64,000 nt of DNA, from the NCBI RefSeq assembly GCF_016863015.1, contig NZ_BOOB01000036.1, positions 120,674 through 184,673 on the forward strand. Direction: 5' to 3'. Both the position numbers and the translations under genes were made by a program. Positions 55,435-63,400 of the stretch are shown one piece after another. This DNA comes from Microbispora amethystogenes. Lineage in GTDB: Bacteria > Actinomycetota > Actinomycetes > Streptosporangiales > Streptosporangiaceae. Under the pieces are notes generated by a model, which had not been told where the DNA came from, searched no databases, and saw nothing but the letters and a program-made list of their open reading frames with translations. The first letter of the stretch is position 1. Every line of letters begins with the position of its first letter.

Positions 55435-56685
55435 TCAGCTCAGCGCGGCCGCCTTGCGCAGCAGCACCGAGCGTTCGCGCTGGTTGGCGCACAGCCGGGC
55501 CGCCAGCTCCAGCTCGGCGCGCGCCTCCGGCCGCCGTCCGAGCCGGGCCAGCAGCTCACCGCGTACGGTCGGAACCAGATGCGAACCGGGGAGCCGGTTC
55601 GCGGCGATCAGCTCGTCCACGATGGCCAGGGCCTGCGCCGGACTCGAGGCCATAGCCACGGCGACGGCCCGGTTGAGCTCGACCACCGGGGAGGGCGCGA
55701 CCCGGCCGAGCGCCTCGTAGAGCACCACGATCCGGTCCCAGTCGGTCTCCTCGACCGAGGGCGCCGACGCGTGGACGGCGGCGATCGCGGCCTGCAGGCC
55801 GTAGGGGCCGAGGCCGCGGGCCGACGCCCTGGCCAGCGCGGCCAGCCCACGGCGGATCGCCGAGACGTCCCACAGTCGCCGGTCCTGGTCCTCCAGCAGG
55901 ACCGGCGAACCGTCCGGGCCGGTCCGGGCCGGGAAGCGCGCGGCCGTCAGCTCGAACAACGCGAGCAGGCCGTGCGCCTCCGGCTCGTCCGGCAGCAGCG
56001 CGGCCAGCGTACGGGCCAGGCGGATCGCCTCGTACGCGACGTCGGGGCGCAGCAGCCGGTCGCCCGACGTGGCCGTCGACCCCTCGGTGAAGATCACGTA
56101 AAGCACGCTGAGCACGCCGCCCAGCCGCTCCCGGCGTTCACCGGCCGCCGGCAGCTCGAACGGCACCCCGGCGGCCGCGATCGTCTTCTTGCCCCGGGTG
56201 ATTCGGGCCTGGACGGTCGGCACGGAGACGAGGAACGCGCGGGCGATCTCCTCGCTGGACAGGCCCGCGACCACGCGCAGGGTCAGCGCCACCCGGGCCT
56301 CGGGTGAGAGCACCGGGTGGCAGCTGACGAACATCAGCGCCAGGACGTCGTCGTCGATCCTGTCGGGGTCGATCTCCTCGTCCAAGGCCGAACCGATCGC
56401 CGAGCCGACCGCCGAGGCGGCCGCCGCGTCGGCCGCCAGCAGGGCGTACCGGTCCTGGAGGGCGGTCCGGCGGCGGATCGCGTCGATCGCCCGCCGCCGG
56501 GCCGTGGCCATCAGCCAGCCGGCCGGATTCGCCGGAGGGGCGAGCGGCCACGACACCAGCGCCTCGGCCACCGCCTCCTGGGCCGCGTCCTCGGCCAGCC
56601 CGAAATCACCGGTGAACCGGGTCAGCGCGGCGACGATCCGCGCCGACTCGATCCGCCAGACGGCCTCGACGCCGGCCGTGCCCAT
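55435..56685 (-). CDS. ECF42-type RNA polymerase sigma factor with C-terminal extension
   Basis: The 416-residue protein has sigma region 2 (IVAALTRFTGDFGLAEDAAQ; ANPAGWLMATARRRAIDAIR) and region 4 (LTLRVVAGLSSEEIARAFLV; VPTVQARITRGKKTI). A DUF6596/TPR-type C-terminal domain of about 220 residues follows. This is the ECF42 architecture, which has no anti-sigma factor and is usually encoded beside a YCII/DGPF protein, as here (31-base gap). The extension is thought to control activity. Confidence 0.92.
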   Translation of the reverse strand: MGTAGVEAVWRIESARIVAALTRFTGDFGLAEDAAQEAVAEALVSWPLAPPANPAGWLMATARRRAIDAIRRRTALQDRYALLAADAAAASAVGSAIGSALDEEIDPDRIDDDVLALMFVSCHPVLSPEARVALTLRVVAGLSSEEIARAFLVSVPTVQARITRGKKTIAAAGVPFELPAAGERRERLGGVLSVLYVIFTEGSTATSGDRLLRPDVAYEAIRLARTLAALLPDEPEAHGLLALFELTAARFPARTGPDGSPVLLEDQDRRLWDVSAIRRGLAALARASARGLGPYGLQAAIAAVHASAPSVEETDWDRIVVLYEALGRVAPSPVVELNRAVAVAMASSPAQALAIVDELIAANRLPGSHLVPTVRGELLARLGRRPEARAELELAARLCANQRERSVLLRKAAALS

Positions 56686-56716
56686 CAGACCCGGCCCCGG
56701 TTCTCGGGCCTCTTGA

Positions 56717-57088
56717 TCACTCGCCGGCCTGCGGGACCTCGTCGCTCCCGGCCACCCGGCGGACCTCGATCTTGGAGCCGCGGGCCGCCGGGACCCGCGT
56801 GGCCCACTCGACCGCCTCCTCCTTCGAGGCGACGTCGACCAGGAAGTAGCCCCCGAACAGTTCCTTGGTCTCGCCGTACGGCCCGTCCGTGACCACCGGG
56901 GCCTCCCCGCCGAAGTCGACCACGACGCCCCGGCGCGGATCGTCCAGCCCTTCGGCCGCGAGGAGAACGCCGGCCTTGACCATCTCCTCGATGAACCGGC
57001 GGGTCGCGGCCATCGCCTCGTCGATGTCGGCCATCATGGCCACGTTCGACTCGTCAGTGCCCCGCATGATCAGCATGTACTTCGCCAT
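56717..57088 (-). CDS. YCII-related (DGPF) protein, partner of the ECF sigma factor
   Basis: The 123-residue protein starts MAKYMLIMRGTDESN and carries the DGPF-type signature VVTDGPYGETKELFGGYFLV, followed by SKEEAVEWATRVPAARG. YCII proteins of this group are the standard companions of ECF42 sigma factors; their biochemical role is not settled. ATG 57088 has GAGGAG upstream. It is the first gene of the pair. Confidence 0.92.
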   Translation of the reverse strand: MAKYMLIMRGTDESNVAMMADIDEAMAATRRFIEEMVKAGVLLAAEGLDDPRRGVVVDFGGEAPVVTDGPYGETKELFGGYFLVDVASKEEAVEWATRVPAARGSKIEVRRVAGSDEVPQAGE

Positions 57089-57195
57089 CGCGCTCTCCTC
57101 GTCCGGCGGGGCCGCCTCTCGGCCCTCGCACCCGTACGTCGAACGAGCGGCGCGCGGATCGACACGGTCCCGGAGAAATTTCGCGGGGGCGGAGG

Positions 57196-57639
57196 TCAGG
57201 CCTTCGGCCTGAGCATCTTCCGATAGTAGGTCGCCGAGATCTCGTAGCCGAGGGCGCCGTAGAACTCGGCGGCCCGCCGGGTCGCCAGCGCGACGTACCC
57301 CGCCTGCCGCGAGCGCGCCCACGTCTCGAACTCCTCCAGCAGCCTGCGCCCGATGCCGTGACGGCGGTAACCGCTCTCGATCATCGCCTCCTCCACCCAG
57401 GCGACCCTGCCGTTGGCGAAGAGCGTGATGTGGGTGAAACCCAGCAGGTAGCCGCGTACGGTCCCGTCCACGGTGGCGACGATGAGAAAGGCGTCCTCGT
57501 TCTCCAGCAGTTGCGGCAGCGCCGCGTCGAACGGCGCGCGCTCGGGCCGGAACGTCACCGCGAACTCGCGGGCGAGTGCGAAGATCTCGTCCGCGTCGGA
57601 TTTCTCGGCTTTACGGAGCTGGAGATCACCAGACGTCAT
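57196..57639 (-). CDS. GNAT-family N-acetyltransferase
   Basis: The 147-residue protein has the GNAT fold: LRKAEKSDADEIFALAREF, the acetyl-CoA site (VEEAMIESGYRRHGIGRRLL) and LATRRAAEFYGALGYE near the end. It transfers acetyl from acetyl-CoA to an amine on an unknown target. ATG 57639 is the start. A 25-codon ORF ends ten bases before it on the same strand, so the two may be co-translated. Confidence 0.9.
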   Translation of the reverse strand: MTSGDLQLRKAEKSDADEIFALAREFAVTFRPERAPFDAALPQLLENEDAFLIVATVDGTVRGYLLGFTHITLFANGRVAWVEEAMIESGYRRHGIGRRLLEEFETWARSRQAGYVALATRRAAEFYGALGYEISATYYRKMLRPKA

Positions 57640-57649
57640 GAAAGGGACT

Positions 57650-57727
57650 CTAGGAGTACGAGGGCACATACGTCCAATCCGGGGCCCGCGACGCCGGCAC
57701 GGCCGTACGGTCCCGCTCGTACGACAT
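57650..57727 (-). CDS. Possible 25-residue peptide before the GNAT gene
   Basis: The ORF begins MSYERDRT and ends DWTYVPSYS. ATG 57727 has GGGAGA eight bases upstream. Third codon positions are about 88 percent G or C, as in real genes of this genome. The stop lies ten bases before the acetyltransferase start. It could be a leader peptide or a peptide substrate. It is too short for homology to help by eye. Confidence 0.45.
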   Translation of the reverse strand: MSYERDRTAVPASRAPDWTYVPSYS

Positions 57728-57873
57728 GGTCGCAGTCTCCCATGGGCGACCGGTCTCCGGCCTCACCACCCCCTCGCCGGCGGGCCGGTGACAGCCGGCG
57801 GACCGGCACGCTTTCCGGTTGCCGAATTCGATCAACCGCCTCGCACGAAACACAACACCATCAAAGGGAAGAA

Positions 57874-58005
57874 ATGCCCAAATTTGCAGCTTCCTTGACG
57901 GCCGCCGGGCCGGGACATAGCATCCGGAAGATAGCAGCGGTACGGAATTATCGGGGCCCAGGCATATTTCTCCCTGTCGTAGACCTCACGTCTGAGAGCC
58001 TGTGA
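57874..58005 (+). CDS. Possible 43-residue peptide (candidate RiPP precursor) before the radical SAM pair
   Basis: The ORF begins MPKFAASLTAAG and ends LPVVDLTSESL. AAAGGGAAG lies directly upstream of ATG 57874, and the stop is separated by a single base from the ATG of the 189-residue gene. That spacing suggests translational coupling. Against it, third positions are only about 60 percent G/C, and a good promoter lies inside it. It has no Cys, and the core region cannot be defined by eye. Confidence 0.4.
   Translation: MPKFAASLTAAGPGHSIRKIAAVRNYRGPGIFLPVVDLTSESL
57895..57923 (+). promoter_or_regulatory. Promoter upstream of the 189-residue / radical SAM genes
   Basis: TTGACG (57895-57900), a 17-base spacer and TAGCAT (57918-57923) make a good sigma-70-type promoter. 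Transcription would begin near 57930, leaving about 75 bases of leader before ATG 58007. If used, the 43-codon ORF would not be translated from its own start on this transcript. Confidence 0.55.
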
Positions 58006-58006
58006 A

Positions 58007-58576
58007 ATGCCAGATCCCATCGCGCTCGACAAAGATCGATTACTTCTCCTGAAGAACCGCCGCCTGACCCAGCGCCTCCACACCCTGTTCTCCGAGCTGG
58101 ACGGCGACGAGGATCTGCAGCGGGCGTTCATGCAGTCGCCCGTCGAGGTGCTGGGACTGGAGGTCACGGGGCTGCGGCTCGACCGCTCCCAGGCCGCCGC
58201 GGTCAACCGGTTCGTCTTCGCCGCTCTCGGCAACGAGGAGTTCCGCTCGTGGGCGGAGGCCTACGACCGGGAGCACGGCGAGCGGAGCCGGGAGGAAGTG
58301 CTGCGGGACTTCTCGGAGGCCCTCGCCCGTACGGGCGACCCGGCGCTGATGCGCGGCCTGCTGACCATGCTGGACAGCGGGGTCCGCCTCGAAGATCCCT
58401 TGGTGGAGACCATCATCGTCAAGGCGGAGTCCATCGCCATCGGAAACTGGTTCATCTACAAAGTCTCCGGACACGACGACATCGACGACCTGATCGTCTC
58501 GCCCGAGCAATTCCAGCGAATAAGCCGGCAACTGGTCTTCCGGGCGCAGGAACTGTCCGCCGGTGGCGAGCTCTAG
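58007..58576 (+). CDS. Unknown 189-residue protein coupled to a radical SAM enzyme
   Basis: I do not recognise the family. The protein is mostly helical, acidic and free of Cys. The first 80 residues (LLLLKNRRLTQRLHTLFSEL; DEDLQRAFMQSPVEVLGL) faintly recall Nif11-type leader regions, in which a helix carries a hydrophobic patch. The rest (LMRGLLTMLDSGVRLEDPLV; GNWFIYKVSGHDDIDDLIVS) looks like a folded domain. The stop lies 14 bases inside the radical SAM gene, so the two are co-translated. It may be the substrate of the enzyme, a leader-like carrier or an accessory protein. There is no signal peptide. Confidence 0.75.
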   Translation: MPDPIALDKDRLLLLKNRRLTQRLHTLFSELDGDEDLQRAFMQSPVEVLGLEVTGLRLDRSQAAAVNRFVFAALGNEEFRSWAEAYDREHGERSREEVLRDFSEALARTGDPALMRGLLTMLDSGVRLEDPLVETIIVKAESIAIGNWFIYKVSGHDDIDDLIVSPEQFQRISRQLVFRAQELSAGGEL

Positions 58577-59717
58577 CGCGGCTCCGGCGGGGCACGGCCT
58601 GTTCCACCAGGGCCGCACCCTGTCGATGATGCTCACTTTCGCCTGCACGGCGGAATGCTCCCAGTGCAGCACGCTGAGCAGTCCGCGCAACCGTGACCAC
58701 CTGCCGGCCGCCGACGCCCTGCGCGCGATCGACGAGGCGGCCGAACTCGGCTTCCTCAACGTCGTCTTCACCGGAGGCGAGGCGACGCTTCGCTGGGACG
58801 ACCTGCTCACGTGCATCGGCCGCGCCTCCGGGCACGGCCTGCGGACCCGCCTCGTCACCAACGCCCACTGGGCGCTGACCCCGGAGGCGGCGGAGACCGC
58901 CCTCGACCGGCTGCTCGACGCCGGCCTCGACGAGATCAACTTCAGCACCGGGGACGAGCATGCTCGCTTCGTCCCGTTGCCGCGGGTGGCCCAGGCTGCC
59001 GCCGCCACCGCTCGCCGGGGCCTGACCGCCCATGTGATGGTCGAACTCCGCCAGGAACGCGAGGTCACCGCCGCGCGGCTCCTGGCCGAGCCCGCCATCC
59101 AGGAGCTGGAGCCCGAGGCCCGCGCGCTCGTGCGGCCGTCCGAGAGCCCGTGGATGCCGGTCAAGCCCTTCAAGGTCGAGCGGTATCCCGACGGCGTCGC
59201 CTCCCGCCGGGAGGATCTGCCGAAACTCGCCGGCTGCGACAGCGTCCTCCAGACGTACACCGTGCAGCCCAACGGCCGCGTGGCCGCGTGCTGCGGGCTG
59301 GCGATGCGCCTGGTGCCGGAGCTGAACGTCGGCGAGGTCGCGGGCGAGCACACCCTGCGCACCGCCATCGACGAGGCCGAGGACGACCTGCTGAAGCTGT
59401 GGCTGCGGGCGGCGGGGCCGGAGGCGATCCTCGCCTGGGCGTCGGACCGCGATCCGGAGATCGCCTGGGAGGGCATGTACGGGCACCGCTGCCAGGCGTG
59501 CCTGCGCCTCTACAAGGACCCTAAAGTGCGCGCGGCCATCGTGGACGGCTACGAGGAGGAGATCCCCGCCGTCGTCCAGGCGGCCTGGCTGAAGGACCGC
59601 TACGTCCCGTCCCGCCTGTCCGAGCTCTTCGGCACAACCAACGATCCCACCCACCCGGCTTCCCTCACGCCGCCGGAGGCGAGCGCCACCACAGAGGCGG
59701 AAATCGCCGACAGCTGA
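58563..59717 (+). CDS. Radical SAM enzyme with SPASM-like C-terminal cysteines
   Basis: The 384-residue protein has the 4Fe-4S motif CTAECSQC (C-x3-C-x2-C) at about residues 28-35, then VVFTGGEATLRWDDLLTCI (the GGE SAM-binding motif) and RLVTNAHWALTPEAAETAL. The C-terminal part has GCDSVLQTYTVQPNGRVAAC with CCGLAM, and later HRCQACLRLYKDP. These can hold a second cluster, as in SPASM/Twitch peptide maturases. GTG 58563 overlaps the end of the upstream gene by 14 bases. It should generate a 5'-deoxyadenosyl radical to modify a peptide or protein, most likely a product of the coupled genes. Confidence 0.85.
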   Translation: MASSSAAPAGHGLFHQGRTLSMMLTFACTAECSQCSTLSSPRNRDHLPAADALRAIDEAAELGFLNVVFTGGEATLRWDDLLTCIGRASGHGLRTRLVTNAHWALTPEAAETALDRLLDAGLDEINFSTGDEHARFVPLPRVAQAAAATARRGLTAHVMVELRQEREVTAARLLAEPAIQELEPEARALVRPSESPWMPVKPFKVERYPDGVASRREDLPKLAGCDSVLQTYTVQPNGRVAACCGLAMRLVPELNVGEVAGEHTLRTAIDEAEDDLLKLWLRAAGPEAILAWASDRDPEIAWEGMYGHRCQACLRLYKDPKVRAAIVDGYEEEIPAVVQAAWLKDRYVPSRLSELFGTTNDPTHPASLTPPEASATTEAEIADS

Positions 59718-59721
59718 CCCG

Positions 59722-59998
59722 GGCAGGCCGGTGTACCAGGGCTGGTGGCGGTGGGCGACCAGGTCATGCTCGTGCCTGCCATGGCGGGTGTACCAGCAGA
59801 TGGTCAAGGTCTGGGCGGCCAGGCCGAACGGCACGGTCCGCTGCGCGGCACGGGCGGTACGGGACGGGTGCGGGCCTGGCCGACGCCGAAAATCTGCTTC
59901 GCCTCCAAGATCACGGCTTCGATGGACCATCGGGCGGCGTACCGCTCGACCAGCGCGGCCACCGAGGCTGTGATGTCGGTGGAGACCAGCGCATGAGC
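59722..59998 (-). pseudogene. Frameshifted remnant of a DDE transposase
   Basis: On the minus strand one frame reads ALVSTDITASVAALVERYAA and KQIFGVGQARTRP, the C-terminal catalytic part of actinobacterial DDE (IS701/DDE_5-like) transposases. Near 59860 the homology moves to another frame (AAQRTVPFGLAAQTLTICWY; HQPWYTGLPGSA). The N-terminal half is missing and no inverted repeats are seen. It is a dead fragment lying at the end of the radical SAM gene. Confidence 0.7.
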
Positions 59999-60060
59999 TC
60001 GCTGCGGCCGTACCGGGTGACGGGGACTCTTACGCGGCAGGGCTCAGTGACGCCTTTCGC

Positions 60061-60327
60061 TCACCACTGCGTGATGGCCATGTTGAGACATAACCAGAAC
60101 GCCGGCCACAAAATCCAGGCGATCGATGAGTTGAGGCGCCTGCGGACGGCACAGATGACTACGACCGCCAGAGCATAGAGAGCCGGAAATATCCAGATCA
60201 CTACGATGACGACAGCCGGACCCGGCGCGACGGCGAAGAAGAGCAACGAGAAGACGAGATGAATTCCGAGTGCGCAGAGCACTCTCAGGAGCACCGCGAC
60301 GACCTTCTCCGAGGTGCCAGCCGTCAT
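60061..60327 (-). CDS. Small membrane protein, probable immunity protein for the RHS toxin
   Basis: The 88-residue protein has three hydrophobic segments (VVAVLLRVLCALGIHLVFSL; VVIVVIWIFPALYALAVVVI; WILWPAFWLCLNMAI). ATG 60327 has GGGAGA six bases upstream. It lies 150 bases downstream of the RHS toxin stop on the same strand, the standard place of a cognate immunity gene. Base composition is less GC-rich than in housekeeping genes. I do not recognise the family; the role is from position and membrane character. Confidence 0.65.
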   Translation of the reverse strand: MTAGTSEKVVAVLLRVLCALGIHLVFSLLFFAVAPGPAVVIVVIWIFPALYALAVVVICAVRRRLNSSIAWILWPAFWLCLNMAITQW

Positions 60328-60386
60328 ACCGTTCTCCCTGTGGACGATTTTCGACATGGGACCGAGCCGGGCGACGCGACGCCGAA

Positions 60387-60419
60387 GGTGCTCGTCCATC
60401 CGGGAGATGGACGAGCACC
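60387..60419 (-). repeat. 13-bp perfect hairpin between RHS toxin and immunity genes
   Basis: GGTGCTCGTCCAT (60387-60399) pairs perfectly with ATGGACGAGCACC (60407-60419) around a seven-base loop. There is no T-tract after it on the minus strand, so it may protect or pause the transcript instead of ending it. It lies wholly in the gap between the two genes. Confidence 0.7.
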
Positions 60420-60477
60420 CGGGCGTGCCGTCCGTGTCGGCGGGCACGGATCAGGTCAGCCACTCATGATAGAGCGA

Positions 60478-63400
60478 TCATGTGAAGACGTATCCCTCAG
60501 GATACGCCGGCATCCGATCCTCGATGTTGCGCGCGAACTGCAGCCACGCACTCTTCGCTTTCTGCTTGGACAGCCATCGGCCGAAAACATTGCCCTGCAC
60601 CAGGCCTGAGTTGGGCCCGCGTGCGTGAACGGTGAAGGTCAAGTGGCCCTTGTACTGCCCGAAGGAGAATGTGATCTTCGAGCCCGTGGGGTCGAAGTGT
60701 CCCTTCAGCGCCTCGAATGTCCATGACGTCGAGGTGAGCTGGACGATCTTGACGGGCGCCGTGCCCCATAGAGGAATCTGGAGTTTGCAGACTTCTCCCA
60801 GGTACAGAGTGGAGCCGCACCCCTGGAAGGGAAACACCTTCCTGATGTTATAACGCATCCAGTTGAGCGCACCCTTTGGCTTCCCCGGCTTCTCCATCAG
60901 CTGGAAGGTGAAGGAGTAGGAGAACTTGCCGTCGAGGTCCCTGCAGTTCAGCGGATCGCCGAAGCAGTACTCGTAGTCGTTGCCGTTTCCACCGACGACG
61001 GGGTCCACCTGGAGGAATCGGCCGGTGGCGGGGTTGTAGAGGCGGACGCCCATAAGGACGATGTCGGCGACGGCGTCGCTCGCTCGCCGGGCGCCTCCCA
61101 GCCATTCGTAGCGGTCGTTGGTGTTGACGGTACGGTCCAGGCCGTATTCGGTCTGTTCCGCATAGCTGTCCACCCCTGTTGCGCTGCTGCTGTCGGCGCA
61201 GGTCGCGACCACGTCGCCATGCAGGTTGGTGAGCTGCAGCGTAAGGGTGCCGCCGCTGGTCTGCGTGGCCTCAAGCCCAGTGAACGCGGTGACGTTCCGG
61301 GTCCAGCTGCCGTTCGCCTCGCTGATCCAGGCCGGAGAATCGCCGCTGGCCGAGTAGTGGTTGGTCTGGGTGCCGGCCGAGGATGTGGTCTGGCGGATGC
61401 GGCCGAGCGGGTCGAGGGTGAAGGTCTTGGTCGTGGACGCCTGGGTGAGGGTCCTGACCATGTCGCCCGCGTAGTAGCCGGCCGTGACCGCCGCGCCGTT
61501 GGCCGTGGACGAGGCTGGGACGGCGGTCGTACGGCCGAAGGCGTCATAGGAGTACCCCGAATCGGTGATCCGGTCGGCCGAGTCGAAGGTGTGAGTTGCG
61601 GTCGTCGGCGTTGCCGAGGTCGAGCACGACCCGTCGTCGGCCGCGGGGTAGCTCGCCTGAGAGGTGCGGTTGGTGTCCACGTCGAACCCGTAGGTACGGG
61701 TCTCGCACGACAGGTCGTAGGTGTCGGCGACTTGGGTGAGACGCCCGGCGGTGTCGTAGGTGTAGCGCTGCAGGCTGCCGTTCGGCCCGGTCGTCTCCGC
61801 CGTCCGGCCGTCGGCGTTGGGGATGGCGGTGAACGCCAGCCAGTTCACGCCCGACTTGCCGTAGGTGAGCGCGGTCTGCTTCCCGGTGTCGTCCCAGCCT
61901 CCGGTGGCGGTCAGCCCGTTCGGGTACACCTGCTTGACCAGGTGGCCCGCCGCGTCGTAGGCCGCGGTGAAGGAGCCGATGGTGGAGACCGCGATACCGG
62001 TGGGCAGGCCGCGCCGTTCGGCCTTTCCGGCGGCGTCGGTGCCGTCGTAGGTGTAGGTGTAGGTGCCCTTGCCGTCGTTCACCGTGGCGACCCGGCCCGT
62101 CACGTCGTACGTCGTGACGGCGGTGTTGCCGTCGGCGTCGCCGGCCGAGTAGGCCCGGCCGAGCGCGTCGTACGCGGTCGTGACCGAGACCCCGCCCGCG
62201 GTGACCCCGGTCAGCAGACCGGTCGCGTTGTCGTAGGTGTAGGTGCGGTCCGGCAGCGCCGTGCTGCCGGCGCCGGTCTCGGTGAGGCTGGTCTGGCTCG
62301 TGCGGCCTGCGGCGTCGACCGTGATCGTCGAGGTCCTGGTCGCCGACCCGGACGTCTCGACGGTCTGGGCGGTCTGGCCCCAATACCCGTAGGTAACAGT
62401 GGTCACCGGCAGCGTCCCGCCGCTGGAGGGATTGGCCGCCGGAGCGGTGCGGCACACGAGCCCGGCCCACTGCGGCTTGCCACCACATGACGGGATCGAG
62501 GAGTTTGCTGCCGCCGTGTAGTAGGTCGTCGTTGTCGTGCCCGCGTCGGAGCCGGACGAGGACGGCATGCGCCGCTCGATCTCGCGGCCGGCGTCGTCGT
62601 ACCGCACCTTCCGGACGATGTCGGTCCCGCCGGGGTAGGCGATCTTCTGGCTGGTCGGCTGGAAGAGATCCCAGCCGGAGGGGTCGCCGGAGACGATCGG
62701 GTCGTAGCCCGTCTTCTCGGTGTGGGTGTCGGCCGCCGCGACTGTTCCCGCGCCATTGACGACCAGCGGTTTCACCGTCGTCGTGGTCACGAGGTGGTAG
62801 TCGGTGTCAGGGTCGGGCTTGCCCTCGTCGTAGGTGTACTCGGTGTGCCGGCGGGCGGACGCCAACGTGCCGCCCGCGAGCATCACCTGGTGCGCGGGGC
62901 CGTCGCTGGTGAGGACGTCCCCGTCATCGTTGTACGCCGTGACGTTCGCCAGCAGGTCGGCTCGCTCCGCCGAACTGGAGCGGCCCACCACGTAGGCGTC
63001 CGTCGACGACGAGGGCGCCAGGGCCTCGGCCCGGTTGCCGGCGCTCAGGTCCCAGACGGTGTTGCCGTCGTCGTCATAGCGTGTCGCCGAGATCTGCCAG
63101 GCTCCCGCGCCATACGTGGCCGTGTTCACGGCGCGGCCGTTGACGTCCATGTACGTCAGCGACGCGTACGGGTAGTCCGCCGCCGCCGGTGTGTAGGAGC
63201 CGTCGCCGGCCTGCGGCGGCACACGCCAGGCCGGGAAGACCGCCGTACCGGTGCGGGGCAGGTCGGTGGTCTGCGACCAGGTCGCGGCGGTGGCGCCGGT
63301 GACGTCGACGGGCGAGTTGATCGGCACCCCGTAGGAGACCGCCTCGACGATGTCGATGGCGCCCGCCTCGCGCTGGACATCCGCCAGACGGCCAGAGGTG

